Source: Stomorhina lunata
Taxonomy: Eukaryota; Arthropoda; Insecta; Diptera; Rhiniidae
DNA: 64,000 bases
Assembly: GCA_933228675.1 (NCBI GenBank)
Contig: OW121743.1
Coordinates: 110,727,468-110,791,467 of the forward strand
Direction of reading: 5' to 3'
The notes under the pieces: generated by a model
Told to the model about the DNA's origin: nothing
Database searches by the model: none
Seen by the model: the letters and a program-made list of their open reading frames with translations, nothing else
Position numbers and translations under genes: made by a program
Shown here: positions 1 through 11,728 of the stretch, one piece after another
How positions within the stretch are numbered: the stretch's first letter is position 1
Layout of the letters: each line of letters opens with the position of its first letter

Positions 1-99
1 ATTATTTTACTGGGGTCAAGGGACTTAAAACAACCGGAGTTTTGATATATATATTTTTTTAATTTATGTATATTCGAGAGACCACCTAACGTAAAATTT

Positions 100-870
100 G
101 TTACACCAGTTATAAACATTATACTCTGTACCACCGAAAGTAAAAAGGTATATTGGATTTGAGCTAATAGAAATATTAGTCAGCCTTCATCTTTAAGTAT
201 ACCGATCAAATCAGAACCATTTTCTGAGTGTATTAAACGAAAGCTTGTCAAAGTACAGGTAGCAATTTTTAAATAAAATTAAGCATACATTGGGTCCGTT
301 CGTATGCTCTATATTTTGTACAAAATATTACTGAAAGTCGTTTGTTTACCCAATGATATATAAAAAAACTGCCCAGTAAGTAAACGAACGCAAATATTGA
401 CTCACTATATGTGGGAAGGGTATAATAAGTTCGTGCTGATGTATGTATTGATCTAAGACCTACCGACAACTGTCCTCTATCGTTTTTTCTGCTATATCTA
501 TTTCTCTTCTATCAGGAAGGATCATAATGAACCGAGTGTAGTTGCCATTCATCATCTTCAAACCTAACCTAACAAAATTTTAAATATAAATTTATTTTGA
601 TTGAAATTGGCCAAAATCGATCCATTATTTCAGTATATTTTGATTAAGTTAAGAAGAAATATTGCTTATACAAAAATCACTGTATCAAATTTTGTTGAAA
701 TCGCACAATTTCTCAAATACCAAAAAAAAAAAAAGTTTTAATCTAAAGATATTTGTTAACTCGATAAGTGAAATTTCGTTACAATCGGTCCATGTTCGAT
801 CCTAGCTCTAACATATCAGATCCGCTGTCGAAATTACATAAATATACTTATTAGCATATGTATGTGGTTT
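100..870. repeat. Diverged copy of a dispersed interspersed repeat
   Basis: No gene is seen in 1-1225. Much of this stretch resembles the better preserved copy at 12420-12850. Shared segments include the lead-in 'agtataccgatc' followed by a 'ctgagt' block, 'acaggtagcaattttta', and the 'aaaatcgatccattatt' block. A further related piece at about 405-470 contains 'gggtataataagtt' and 'gctgatgtatgta'. The family is non-coding and its class is unknown. Ends cannot be fixed by eye. Confidence 0.5.
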
Positions 871-1225
871 TAGGTGGTAGAGGTTAGCACAAATGTGAAC
901 AGAAATTCCAAACGGATTGACAATCTTAATATATCCTCAGATGTTTTTGATGGATTATATAAAGAGAAAAAGTTGAATTGTTGGACAAAAATAAATTTGT
1001 CACATCTTGTTTGAATTAAATAAACAAAATGAATGAATTATTTAAATAATTTTAAGAAATCTTCCATAATCTTTAAATTTGTTGTTGTTCATTCATTCAT
1101 GTTTTAATATTCAAAAATATCATTATTTTCTTTTGTTTTTATTAACATCTAAATTGATTAAACACTAAATATATTATGCGAAATTAAATACGGCATATTT
1201 TGCTGTAATATTTTTTCCTTTCTCC

Positions 1226-4200
1226 TTAAAGCGTATAGTCAAGTTCATAACGTTCATATTGATTTTTAGGATCATTTGTTATGCGCGGATAACCAGCTAT
1301 TAAAGCATCTTGACCGCCAATGTAAAGGGAATTGTAAATTTTCCAGTACACATCACGCACTTTACGAGCAGGATGGAATAGTCCTTGTAAGGTATATTGC
1401 AATATTTTAATTGGTCCCAATGATACACGCAAACCTTCCACTGCATCCATGAAAGCTTGAACCAAATGAGGAGACGTTTCAAAAATGTTAGGCCACACAT
1501 AGTTCAGCAAATGTACTAGAGCATCTTCGCAACCAAAACCATAAACACCTAAAGACATGTGTTTAATAGCAGCACAAGCCGTTTGACGATGTACTAAGTC
1601 ACGATCCATGAGAGCATCTTCCAAAAGCGGGCAAACTGCGTATATGTAATCTTTTCCCATTTCGCCAATATATTCAAAAAGGAACGACAACGATTTAAGG
1701 ACACCGTTCTGAACATTTAATTCAGGCACCCTATATTCATTCATTAGAGCCGGCAGTACGGTGAAAGGACGGCAAGTCTCCGCCACAATGGCTATAGCTA
1801 CTGTCGTGCAAACACGATTTTGGCGTTCTTGTACCTTAAGGTTATTGAGTAACGTGGCTAAAACATCATGTGGACCAATGGCCTTGGCTATGTAACCAAA
1901 AGTGTTGACAGTGGCACGACGAATTGCTTTCTTATGAGCCTTTAACAATTCTAAGAGTTCAAAACAAATACGCATCCATTCTCTGGCGGATACATACTCT
2001 GGTCCTCTATCTGCTATACGACCAACTAAATCAATACAATTCTCTTGTACTTTTTCGTGACGATTTTTTAGAATGGGCGTTAAACGTGGTAAAAGATCTT
2101 TAATGGGTGGTGTCATTTTTGTCATACCAATTACATTAACGATGGCTTTCAATGCACCAAGAATACTACCCAATACCTCCGGATATTCTTCACCGAGATA
2201 TTCATAAAGAACAACGCCCAAATGACCCATTAGTTTTTCCTCTTGGCATGTCTTCATGACAATGGCAATACGAGAAATCAAATCAGCTGCCTGCTGTCTC
2301 ACTTTGGCGGACTTATTATTTAAACGCCAAAGTATAGTACCACATATTTGTGGCAAATATGGCTTAACACGTTTGCCTAACTGATTCACTATAGTACCGA
2401 AACCATTTAACATAACCACATCCTCTGTTGTTTGTTCTTGGAAAGCATAGAGTATACCGTCAATAAGTTGTTCTTCTAGACGAGAATCTATATCAGCGGC
2501 TCCTAAATTACCCATTATTTTTTCAATGGTCTCCATAACCATTTTACGATATTGTTCATTTTCATCTTTAAGATCGTCAACAATACGATTAATAATTTCT
2601 GATGCCCCCACCTTGTTAGCAATTTCAACTGTGGTATCAACTAACTGCCGGTAATTACGACGATCTAAAGCCATACGATGATTCCAGAAAAACTTAAAGA
2701 AGTGTGGCAAAATCTCTTCTTTTATATATTGAGCTTCAACACCATCAGTAGCACAACATTGTTTTACTACTTTTAAGACAATTTTTTTCATTTCTTCATC
2801 CGGAGATTGAAACTCACGAATCAAAATAAGCATTACTTCACGCGTATAGTAGTTGGCATATTCAGCATCCATGAGGGGAATTAAATAACCAATAGCTTTT
2901 AAGAATGCAGCTAAGCCTTTACCACGATGAGTTCGAATACCTTTCCACAAAGGTTTTAAAACAGAATCAAAGGATTCAATACCATATGGTGTGGCAGCTT
3001 CAGCTAAAGCAGCTATAGCCAAAGCGGTGATTGTACGAACTTTCTGCTGTTCATCGACCAAACCATGTTCAATAATTTCCACCAATGCCTTTAGATGAGG
3101 CAGAATAGCGCAACCCATTAGAATAGCAATTTGCTGCACAATTTTAATACCAGTGTGACGAGCCTGCCAAGATTTTTTCGATTTACACACAGCCTTAAGA
3201 AAAGGTAATAAAGATGGAATTCCCAACGCTGAAGCAACAACAGCAAAAGCACGAGCTGTAGTGTTACGCACGTATTCATCAATATTATCAATATCGGGAC
3301 GCATAGTAGAGATCATAGTAGCCAATCCGGCGGCCTTGGCAAGATTTGATATAATCTCGCGACCCTCAACACGCGCATAGTAGTCCTCGTCGATCAGTAA
3401 GGGTTCAATGACCACAAGAATTTTGTGGACATAAGGTCTCACCAAGTCATCCAATTTGTACAAAACGCGATCGATTACTTTAACCAAAAGATGTCTTTCT
3501 TGATCCTCCAAAGTAGGAGACATAAGTAGCGGTAAAATTTGGTTAAATAATGGACCAGCACCGAATTCTCTAGCCTTATCCGTAATCTGTCTTAAAGCCG
3601 ATTTACGCATAGGCGGTGAACCATTTTTAATTGTCAGTAAGAGTTTCATTATTTTTCGTTCCTTCACTTCCTCTGGAGATAAAGAGTCTTCATCAACATC
3701 TACCAGTAATTTATCAAAGTATTGTGCATCTTCTGGTTTCATGAATGGCAAATTTTGACCCTTGGGCTGATTATCCATAAACTTGGCATTTTTATCCTCC
3801 ACTTGAATAAAGAATCCAGCAGGCGTTCCTGCAATAGGAGTAGGCGTCGCCATTAATTTTCGACCTGGAGTACGTAGTGGCACATAACCAGCAGGTGGAG
3901 GTAAAATTTTATAACCAGGTGGAAACATTTGATCAAGTTCCTCATCAGTAAACGGGCGATTACGTTCATCGATTTCTTTTTCCCAACGATAAGCTTGAAG
4001 TTGTTCGGGTGTCATGGCCGCTAAGGCTCCTGGAGTTGGTGTAGCCATGGCCATGGCTTTTACACCAATGGGTGTAGAACCACCCGGGGTTAACATTGGT
4101 GTTACATGTCCTGGTGTAGCATGTGGTGTCATGCTAGGAGTCATACTTGGTGTCATAGCCGAGGGCGTAGCATTTGATGGTGTCTCATCCCAACGAGATC

Positions 4201-5403
4201 TTCTCTTTGATGCTCCAGGTGTAGACTCAGCTACTACATTGTCACTGGTGCCTCTATCGGGTTTCGGTGTCTCAGCCCAACCACTATGGCCTGGAGTTTC
4301 TCTTTCGGTCTTCGGTGTCTCATCCCAGCGATTACGTCGAACAGATTTTTCATGGCCAGGTGTTTCATGTCCCGGAGTCATGGCATGAGCTGGTGTGGCA
4401 TCCCAAATACGAGTACTTATTCCTGGTGTAGCACCTGGAGTTTCAGATCCTGTTTTATGAGCAGGAGTTTCGTCCCACCGATGATCCGCTGGAGTTTTCT
4501 GTAAAATTATAAAGGAAGACTTTTATTAATTTAGTTTAATTTATAAATGTATACTCATTACCTCCTCCCATGTAGGCGTGGCGGCACTACTTGGAGTTGC
4601 AGCAACCTTAGCTGGCACAAAACTATCACTTACAGTCTGATCCCAACGACCACGTTTACGGCCACCTTCTTTTGGTGGATCTGGTACCGTTTTTAACAAA
4701 GTACCATCTTTTGATTTCTCAATAATTTTACGCCTTAGTTCACTTTCTTCACCTTTTAACATTTGCTCGCGCATTATATCTGTATATGTACGAGAACCGA
4801 CATCAGGAGTTTTTCCACCTTCCGCAAAGGGATCAGCACGTTCCGGCGAAATAATAACACGACGACGTTTCTGTTTATATTCATCTTCTCGATCAGCTAT
4901 AGTCGCACGCCTACGATCAGCTAGAGGATCCACATCCTCCTTGCCCTGAAATATAATAAATAAAACAATTTTCTTACAATTCTTTTCAACAGAACTCACC
5001 TGTGTAACATCGTTTAACACAGATTTAGGAGCTGTGTAAGTGGTACGCTTTTGTGCCACTGGTAAACCCTCATCTTCGTCCTCGTCGGCTTCTTCGTTTG
5101 CCGCAATGGAGGTATGATATCCATCATAACGATTTTTAGTTTTTCCGCCTTCATCATAAAATTCAGTGTCATAAAAATTTCCACTGTCCAATAAACTTAC
5201 ACCTTCAGTAGTACTTTTTTGGACTTCTTTCTTTTTTGATTGTATATCTGCGATTTGAGCCTCAATGTCTGGCGGAAGAAAAACCATGATAAATTAGATA
5301 AAAACTAACACTTTTATCAAAAATGTTTAAAATAGTTTTGTACATTTCGTTAATCTTGGAAAGATTTTTACTTACCCTCATGAGTCCTCGGTATATTTTC
5401 CAT
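1226..5403 (-). CDS. Sf3b1: Splicing factor 3B subunit 1 (SF3B1/SF3b155), U2 snRNP
   Basis: Nuclear core of the SF3b complex in U2 snRNP; it clamps the branch-point helix during spliceosome assembly. Coding exons on the minus strand: 5403-5376, 5268-5000, 4945-4562 and 4498-1226 (28+269+384+3273 nt = 1317 aa, against about 1300 in human). The start is the ATG at 5403. Exon 1 encodes MENIPRTHE and joins in phase to DIEAQI, as in known SF3B1 proteins; the in-frame ATG at 5287 lies within intron 1. Residues about 1-470 are disordered and rich in TPGH, WDETP and RWDETP motifs, known CDK phosphorylation and U2AF-ligand-like sites. The rest is the HEAT-repeat superhelix, almost identical to vertebrate SF3B1 (for example [18 protein letters not shown]). 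The protein ends in YELDYTL. The gene looks intact. Confidence 0.98.
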
Positions 5404-6475
5404 TTTTCTCACAAAACGTTTTACAAATTAACAATTTTTTGAGGAAAGCTACAAAACAATGCTGTCAACATGGAGTTTTATAAACGCAATATCAGCAAAA
5501 AATTATTTTTTCAATTAAGGATCATTAATTTAAGGTGGTATCAGTTCCACAAAAATAAATCTAAATATATTTTGTACAAATTGATTTAAATTTTCTCATA
5601 TTGCAACTGGCAGGAAAAACTTCTACGGATAAAAAACGAATTTTTCTATAGGTACTTGAAAATTATTTCCTATTTTGTTTGTTCCCGTACTTTAACGGAA
5701 CTACCCAAAAAAGTCCTAAGTTATCAGAAATTACTCAAAAAACAACAATTAGTATTGAAAATTTCGTACGGAAACACTTTTGAGCAAGTTTGCGTAGTTT
5801 CGGTACCAAAACTTGAGTTTTGATATTTCGTATACATATTTTAGTTACAATGTGGTATGAAGTTGGGGGTGGTACAAATACCGTTACGTAGTTTGTGAAC
5901 AGCCCCCTTATGTAAGACAAACATCAAAAAATATCTTATAAAACGAAAGATAATTTAAGTATTTTATTTTTGCAAAACTTCGCACAAATACGATTTCTGT
6001 AAACATAAATCCATGAGCTAAATTTCGTAATAATCGGTCAACATTTGAATCTAGTTTTCATATCAGACCTGCTGCCGAAAACATAAAATTACTTAAATCT
6101 GTAGAAATTGTTGCTGTGCAAGAAAAATAAGCACAGATAAGACTTTAATTATTAAAAAAAATTAATTAGTGATGAAGGGATCAGAAATTAATCGTCTGGC
6201 AATACTAATTTCACAACAATTACCTTTTGTATATATCAAAAAGAGTGCTACCAAGTTTACAAAACTTCTCGGATTTAATATAAATATCTGTCGCTTGCTG
6301 CCGAAATCTTTTGTAACATATTGTTCTCATCTGGAAACGTACTGCATTTTGACCGCGTGTGTATTTTTTACATTATATTCTATAACAATTGTTAATAATA
6401 ATTATATCTTATTCTAGGGCATTACATTTAAATTTAACCATTGCTCCAACTACAGAATTTACTAAAAAACGCAAA
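5404..6475. other. Intergenic region between divergent Sf3b1 and Ahcy
   Basis: About 1.07 kb separates the Sf3b1 start codon from the Ahcy start codon, and the genes point away from each other, so both promoters should lie here. A plausible 3' splice site (ttctag at about 6412-6417) precedes the Ahcy start codon and may end a 5' UTR intron. A repeat of the GTTCCCGTAC family is at 5668-5790. A piece at about 5970-6090 resembles the 760-860 repeat. No convincing core promoter motif was recognised. The small open frame at 6169-6417 has no recognisable protein. Confidence 0.5.
5668..5790 (+). repeat. GTTCCCGTACTTTAACG dispersed repeat, copy 1
   Basis: Starts TTTGTTCCCGTACTTTAACG and ends near CGTACGGAAACACTTTTG. 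It is collinear with the reverse complement of 9225-9340, sharing blocks such as ATTACTCAA and ATTGAAAATTT. A GTACGGGAACA fragment also occurs near 32262 and a GTACGGAAACA fragment near 37612. Non-coding, class unknown. Confidence 0.6.
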
Positions 6476-8638
6476 ATGTCTAAACCTGCCTACAAAGTTG
6501 GTAAGTTGTGATGCATTTTACATGCGACAAATTGTAATCTAGCACGTTTTTAATATGTATTTAATTCATATCTTTTTTTCATTTTGTCGCTGTCTAATAA
6601 ACTAACAGCTGATATTAAATTGGCTGAATGGGGTCGCAAGGCTATTATTATTGCCGAAAATGAAATGCCTGGTCTTATGTCTTGCCGCAAGAAGTACGGT
6701 CCATTGAAGATTTTAAAAGGCGCCCGTATTGCCGGTTGCTTGCACATGACTCTTCAAACTGCTGTACTTATTGAAACCTTGGTAGAATTGGGCGCTGAAG
6801 TAAGTATATGCGTATATTAATATTTATTCTAAAATAGATTATGGTATTTTGAACTTAAAACTATTTTTATTCCTGATTTTAGGGCATACAGGTTTGCCTT
6901 AAATCAGGAATAAAAAGTGAGGTTTTAATCAACAGGACTGGGGGGTTACCGCGTAACTACATTCGAAAGTAATTATTTTCGAAACACCATGCTTAAAGCA
7001 TACAAATTCGAACAGTTTTGTTTTCGAATCAAGATACGCAGTTACCCCCCTGACATGAATAAGCTTATCTTATCACTACGGTCAAACCCATTTTTTCAAA
7101 ATTTAAAGAAAGTATCAAGTATAAGCGTGTTTTTAATAATGTAATAAAAAAATTCAAAACAATTTCCTTATCTTTTAGAAAACTACAATAGCATAAACAT
7201 ATGAAAATTTTTTGTTTTTTTTATGTGGCTAACATTAAAAAAATAAAACGATTAATCTGAGTTATCTTTTAAAGTCAACAATATTTAAAAATCTTCCCCC
7301 CTGAAAAGGTCATCTCTTGTTTAGGACCTTTCTTATCAGTAATATTATTCTTTAAAAGTATCAATTGTTTCTTACTGTAGCAAAAAATACCGTGACGTGA
7401 AATATTAATTTTTAGAAAAGTTCAAAAAGATCAAACATTTTAAAATTATTTCCGTTTTTATGTAAATATTTTATTGTACTTTTTTCCTTTTTAAGGTTCA
7501 ATGGTCCAGTTGCAACATTTTCAGTACTCAAGATCATGCCGCCGCTGCTATTGCTGCTGCTGGTATACCCGTTTATGCCTGGAAGGGTGAAACCGAAGAA
7601 GAATATCAATGGTGTATTGAACAAACTTTGGTATTCCCCGATGGCCAGCCTTTAAATATGATTTTGGATGATGGTGGTGATCTTACAAATTTGATCCATG
7701 AAAAATATCCCCAATACTTGAAAGGCATTAAGGGGTTGTCTGAAGAAACTACAACAGGTGTTCATAATTTGTACAAAATGTTCAAGGAGGGACGCTTAGG
7801 TGTACCAGCCATTAATGTCAACGATTCAGTAACTAAGGTATGTTGTTGCCTAACTGAATCGACATATTTTAAATAATGATTTTTTTTCTATTTTTAGAGC
7901 AAATTTGATAACTTGTATGGTTGCCGTGAATCACTTATCGATGGTATTAAGCGTGCCACAGATGTAATGATTGCTGGCAAAGTATGCGCTGTTGCTGGTT
8001 ATGGTGATGTAGGCAAAGGTTGTGCCCAGGCTTTAAGAGGCTGTGGTGGTCGTGTTATTGTCACTGAAATTGATCCCATTAACGCTTTACAAGCTGCCAT
8101 GGAAGGCTTTGAAGTTACCACTATGGAGGAAGCCTGCAAAGAAGCTACTATTTTTGTTACCACCACCGGTTGTTTGGACATTATCACCGGTGAACATTTC
8201 GCCAACATGAAGGACGATTCTATTGTATGCAACATTGGTCATTTCGACTGTGAAATTGATGTTGCCTGGTTGAATGCCAATGCTGTAGAAAAAGTTAATG
8301 TAAAGCCTCAAGTAGATCGTTACACACTAGCTAATGGTCGTCACATTATCCTTTTGGCTGAAGGTCGTTTGGTAAACTTAGGCTGCGCTCACGGTCATCC
8401 CAGTTTTGTTATGTCCAACTCTTTCACCAACCAAGTTTTGGCCCAAATTGAATTGTGGACTAAATCCGAACAATATGCTGTTGGTGTACATGTATTGCCC
8501 AAGATTTTGGATGAAGAAGTTGCCAGTTTACATTTGGAGAAACTGGGTGTTAAGTTGACAAAATTAACTCCCAAACAATCTGAATATTTGGGTATTTCCG
8601 TCAGTGGCCCATTCAAACCCGATCATTACAGATATTAG
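6476..8638 (+). CDS. Ahcy: Adenosylhomocysteinase (SAH hydrolase)
   Basis: Cytosolic NAD-dependent enzyme that splits S-adenosylhomocysteine into adenosine and homocysteine, relieving product inhibition of methyltransferases. Exons: 6476-6500, 6609-6799, 7496-7837 and 7898-8638 (25+191+342+741 nt = 432 aa, the usual length). The protein starts [19 protein letters not shown]. Substrate-domain motifs seen include [16 protein letters not shown], and [15 protein letters not shown] in exon 3. The NAD-binding Rossmann motif [15 protein letters not shown] is in exon 4. The C-terminal tail ends in PFKPDHYRY, the conserved Lys-Tyr segment that reaches the partner subunit's NAD site. Intron 2 (6800-7495) carries a hairpin and a short inverted-repeat element. 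No defect is seen. Confidence 0.98.
6864..6916. other. Near-perfect 53-nt hairpin in Ahcy intron 2
   Basis: The arms TTTTTATTCCTGATTT and AAATCAGGAATAAAAA pair over 16 bp, followed by a mismatch, 3 further pairs and a loop of about 13 nt. It lies inside intron 2 and ends 24 nt before the inverted-repeat element at 6940. It could be a transposon scar or a local structural element. No function can be assigned. Confidence 0.7.
6940..7050. mobile_element. Short terminal-inverted-repeat element (MITE-like) in Ahcy intron 2
   Basis: The left end GGGGGGTTACCGCGTA is matched by the reverse complement of the right end, GGGGGGTAACTGCGTA. Nested TTCGAA sites lie further in. The whole is 111 bp and non-coding. 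No clear target duplication flanks it. The class is unassigned. Confidence 0.6.
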
Positions 8639-8721
8639 AATTTTAATGAAGTTTTATTTTAAGTTTTTATCTACTTGGAGCTATTACCAATACGTACGTT
8701 TAAATTTCAAAAAAATATTGT

Positions 8722-8727
8722 AATAAA
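8722..8727 (+). promoter_or_regulatory. Poly(A) signal AATAAA for Ahcy
   Basis: A canonical AATAAA lies 84 nt after the Ahcy stop codon, followed by an A-rich and then T-rich stretch. It is the first such hexamer in the 3' UTR. Confidence 0.55.
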
Positions 8728-9224
8728 AAATGAAAAAAAAAATTTGTGCAAATTATAAAAAGTATTTTTTAATTAACAATATTAAATAATGGAAACTTTT
8801 TGAACTATATTAATATAATACTTTTTAATTAAATAAAAACGACTTGCTGTGCATCATACATATACGATACATTAGACAGAAAAAGGGTTAAAAAACTTCA
8901 GAATCGACTTCACTGATACAAAGTATCATACGGCCGTTATTAGCCTTCTATAATAATAGTTTACTTGTTTAAAATTAGATTTTTGTCCTCTTTAATGTTT
9001 AAACTGGTTCATATTTAATTAATGTCATATATGATGTACAGTAATAATTGAGAACATCACATGCGATTCACTCATTCTTTTTTTTTTTGTAAAGTTTGTA
9101 TTTTAATAAACAATACATTTTGAAAACTAAACGTATTGAGATGTCATTATTTTATCTTGTGCCATGTTCTCATTTGAATCGTGTGTGATGCACAGAAAGT
9201 TTGGTTTAAAATAATATATTTGTT

Positions 9225-9340
9225 CCTTTACCAAAAGTGTTCCCGTACAAAATTTTCAATGTAAATTGTTTATTGAGTAATTCCTGACAACTTTGGACAG
9301 TTTATTGTTATTTCGTTAAAGTACGGGAACAAATATAATG
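9225..9340 (-). repeat. GTTCCCGTACTTTAACG dispersed repeat, copy 2 (inverted)
   Basis: The reverse complement starts TTTGTTCCCGTACTTTAACG and follows copy 1 (5668-5790) block by block, including ATTACTCAA and ATTGAAAATTT, and ends in GTACGGGAACACTTTTG. Both ends carry a GTTCC-type motif, so the family may have its own terminal repeats. Confidence 0.65.
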
Positions 9341-10203
9341 ATAAAAAATGTCTTCGCAGAAAGCCCAATTTAACATCACTTAAAAAACAACAGGCAGCGC
9401 ATAAGAACTGTTTTAAACAAGACTAACATTTTTGACGTACGGACTCAAAAAAAAAATTTAGGGAAAGGTTTCAATCAGTCCTATATGATATACCCAAAGT
9501 AACGAACAAATTTCGACTTTTTCAAATGATTTAGTCCCAGTCTAAAAACCACAAAATGTACCAAATTATTTTGTTATTAAAATTACAACCTGTACTTGCA
9601 TGAACAAACGTCTCGTTCCGCATAGAATTCAAGTTCAAGATATACTTGGTTATATATTGAGTTTTGAAAATCGTGATACGGAGATTTGAAAAGAGAATTG
9701 TAAGATTTTATAAAAAAAAAATAACCAAACATTTTATCAGTGTATATATTTTATTATGGTGGCATTACTCAGTTTGATTTTAAAACCGAGTATGGCAGCT
9801 CCTATTTGAAGTTACCATTTCCCAATGAATTACAATCACAGTGTCTAAAAGAAATATTTTAATATTTATTTTTTTACAACACATTCATTATTTTCATAAT
9901 TTATCCAAAACAGTATTATTAAAACTTTATGATATAATTTAATATAAGCTCAAAAAAAGTTTTTAATAACTTAAATAGAGTTTAATTAAATGTTTTTGAT
10001 TTTAAGTGAATTTCAAAAGTTGAGATTTCTTATATTGTTTGTTCACTTTTGTTGGTCACTGTAAAACACATACACGTGTTTATTTCATTTGACAGCATTC
10101 AAAATATCGTGGTCTTTTTAAACATACAGTCAGACGAGATCGGTAAAAGACTTAGTTATTTTCATTTAAATTTTCAATTAAGAGTGAATTAAATTTTATC
10201 GAA

Positions 10204-10923
10204 ATGGGCTTTGGACGCGGCGGTGGTGGTGGAGGCGGACGTGGCTTTGGAGGAGGCCGTGGTGGCGGCGGTGGTCGTGGTGGTGGAGGTGGTTTTGGCC
10301 GCGGAGGTGGTGGCGGTCGTGGAGGTGGCGGCCGTGGAGGCGGTGGCGGATTTGGTCGCGGAGGAGGTGGACGTGGTGGTGGCAACTTCCAACAAGGTCC
10401 ACCAGATCGTGTTATACCCCTCGGTCATTATTCCTATAAATGTGAAGACGATTTGGTATGTAAAGTAGAAATCGATGATGTGCCTTACTTTAACGCACCA
10501 ATCTACTTGGAAAACAAAGAACAAATTGGTAAAATTGATGAAATCTTTGGCACTGTTAAAGACTACTCTGTCTCCGTGAAATTATCCGACAACATGAACG
10601 CCAGCAGTTTCAAACAAAAACAACAATTGTATATTGATCCCTCAAAACTGTTACCCATTGCCAGATTTTTACCCAAGCCACCTCAACCAAAAGGTGCTAA
10701 AAAGAAGGGACCTGCTGGAGGTGTTGGTCAAAGAGGAGGTGGTCGAGGAGGCGGCGGTGGTTTTGGTCGCGGAGGTGGTGGTCGTGGAGGCGGTGGCGGA
10801 TTTGGCCGCGGAGGTGGTGGTGGTGGCCGTGGAGGCGGTGGTGGTTTTGGCCGCGGAGGTGGTGGTGGACGTGGAGGCGGTGGCGGACGTGGTGGTGGAG
10901 GCGGTGGTCGCGGCCGCTGGTAA
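10204..10923 (+). CDS. GAR1: H/ACA ribonucleoprotein complex subunit GAR1
   Basis: Nucleolar and Cajal-body protein of H/ACA snoRNPs and telomerase-type RNPs; it binds the dyskerin/Cbf5 pseudouridine synthase and aids substrate turnover. Single exon, 239 aa, close to the usual fly length. Residues about 1-68 form a [11 protein letters not shown]-rich (GAR) domain. Residues about 73-162 are the conserved GAR1 core ([17 protein letters not shown], then [18 protein letters not shown], then [17 protein letters not shown]). A lysine-rich linker and a second GAR domain run to the end (GRGRW). The glycine codon runs create long antisense open frames that are not genes. Confidence 0.97.
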   Translation: MGFGRGGGGGGGRGFGGGRGGGGGRGGGGGFGRGGGGGRGGGGRGGGGGFGRGGGGRGGGNFQQGPPDRVIPLGHYSYKCEDDLVCKVEIDDVPYFNAPIYLENKEQIGKIDEIFGTVKDYSVSVKLSDNMNASSFKQKQQLYIDPSKLLPIARFLPKPPQPKGAKKKGPAGGVGQRGGGRGGGGGFGRGGGGRGGGGGFGRGGGGGGRGGGGGFGRGGGGGRGGGGGRGGGGGGRGRW

Positions 10924-11141
10924 TTTCCATAACACTACGTTTTAAGCATTTTTAGATGAGCTCCCTCTTTATTAGATTTAAGTAGATTTTTTAATACATA
11001 AAATTTTAAATGTATAAGAACTTAAGAAATATACAATTTCAGTGTGTATTACAATTGAAACCAATTGTGTAAATTTTCAATGAAGCCTTTTACTGAATAA
11101 CATCCTCAGAATTTTTACAATATTATTAGGAATTAGGTACA

Positions 11142-11147
11142 AATAAA
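11142..11147 (+). promoter_or_regulatory. Candidate poly(A) signal for GAR1
   Basis: AATAAA about 220 nt after the GAR1 stop codon, followed by a T-rich tract at 11166-11176. It could also be chance in this AT-rich sequence. Confidence 0.4.
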
Positions 11148-11533
11148 TGTCGAAACTTAATACAAGTTTTTTTTTTCCTAAAAATAACGCCTTTAATTAT
11201 ATTTGTATTTAAGAAAGTTTAAAGTTTCTCATCGTACCAATTCTGCAGTTTTTAGGAATTATTTGACATTTCAAAGATCGGAATGGTTTTAGTCTCTATA
11301 GAATTAATTGAAATCTTTTGATTGAAGAAATTGTCAAAAAAAAGCAAAGAAATGCATACAGAGGAAATATACAAATTGAATTCCACTTCGAAAACAAAAA
11401 GTGGTTTCATTAAAAAGTTGCACATTAGTGTATTGCACTAGGATGCCAGTTTCATTCCGAAAAATGTCATTTTATGAAGAAGCAAGGTTGGGAAGGAATT
11501 CATTCCATATCGAGAGAAATTGAGTTTTTTGCA

Positions 11534-11728
11534 AATCGCCGCATTCGATATCGATCGAAAATTTAGACTTTTAAGCAAATATTGTGTAACATACCTTAGG
11601 GATTTTTAAAATAATTTATTTTGTAAAATGTTTAATAAAATTTGATATCTAAACATATCTGCTTGTGTTCACTTCAGTGAACAAAGTATACCACACAAAT
11701 GTTTCGACCGATATCGAATGCGGCAATT
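11534..11728. mobile_element. 195-bp element with 27-bp terminal inverted repeats
   Basis: The left arm (11534-11560) contains GCCGCATTCGATATCG and the right arm (11702-11728) is its inverse, with two mismatches over 27 bp. The interior is AT-rich and non-coding and includes a small TTCACTTCAGTGAA hairpin. This fits a MITE. No clear target duplication was seen. Confidence 0.6.

Larger units (their letters stand above)
8639..10203. other. Ahcy-GAR1 intergenic region
   Basis: AT-rich sequence without a supported gene. It holds the Ahcy 3' UTR, an inverted copy of the GTTCCCGTAC repeat (9225-9340), and the presumed GAR1 promoter just upstream of 10204. A CACGTG E-box sits at about 10073 in that upstream part. 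Other short AT repeats are unremarkable. Confidence 0.5.

Noticed and set aside
4014..4388. Plus-strand open frame opposite the SF3B1 TP-rich region
   Set aside because: Mirror of the repetitive ThrPro codons; no independent support.
6169..6417. 82-codon frame upstream of Ahcy
   Set aside because: No homology recognised; it ends at a likely 5' UTR splice acceptor.
6864..6916. Precursor microRNA
   Set aside because: Arms are only about 19 bp, too short for a usual pre-miRNA, and it does not span a whole short intron as a mirtron would.
10152..10945. Long open frames antisense and out of frame over GAR1 (proline-, histidine-, threonine- or valine-rich)
   Set aside because: They are by-products of GGN glycine codon runs; only the GAR1 frame has a conserved domain.
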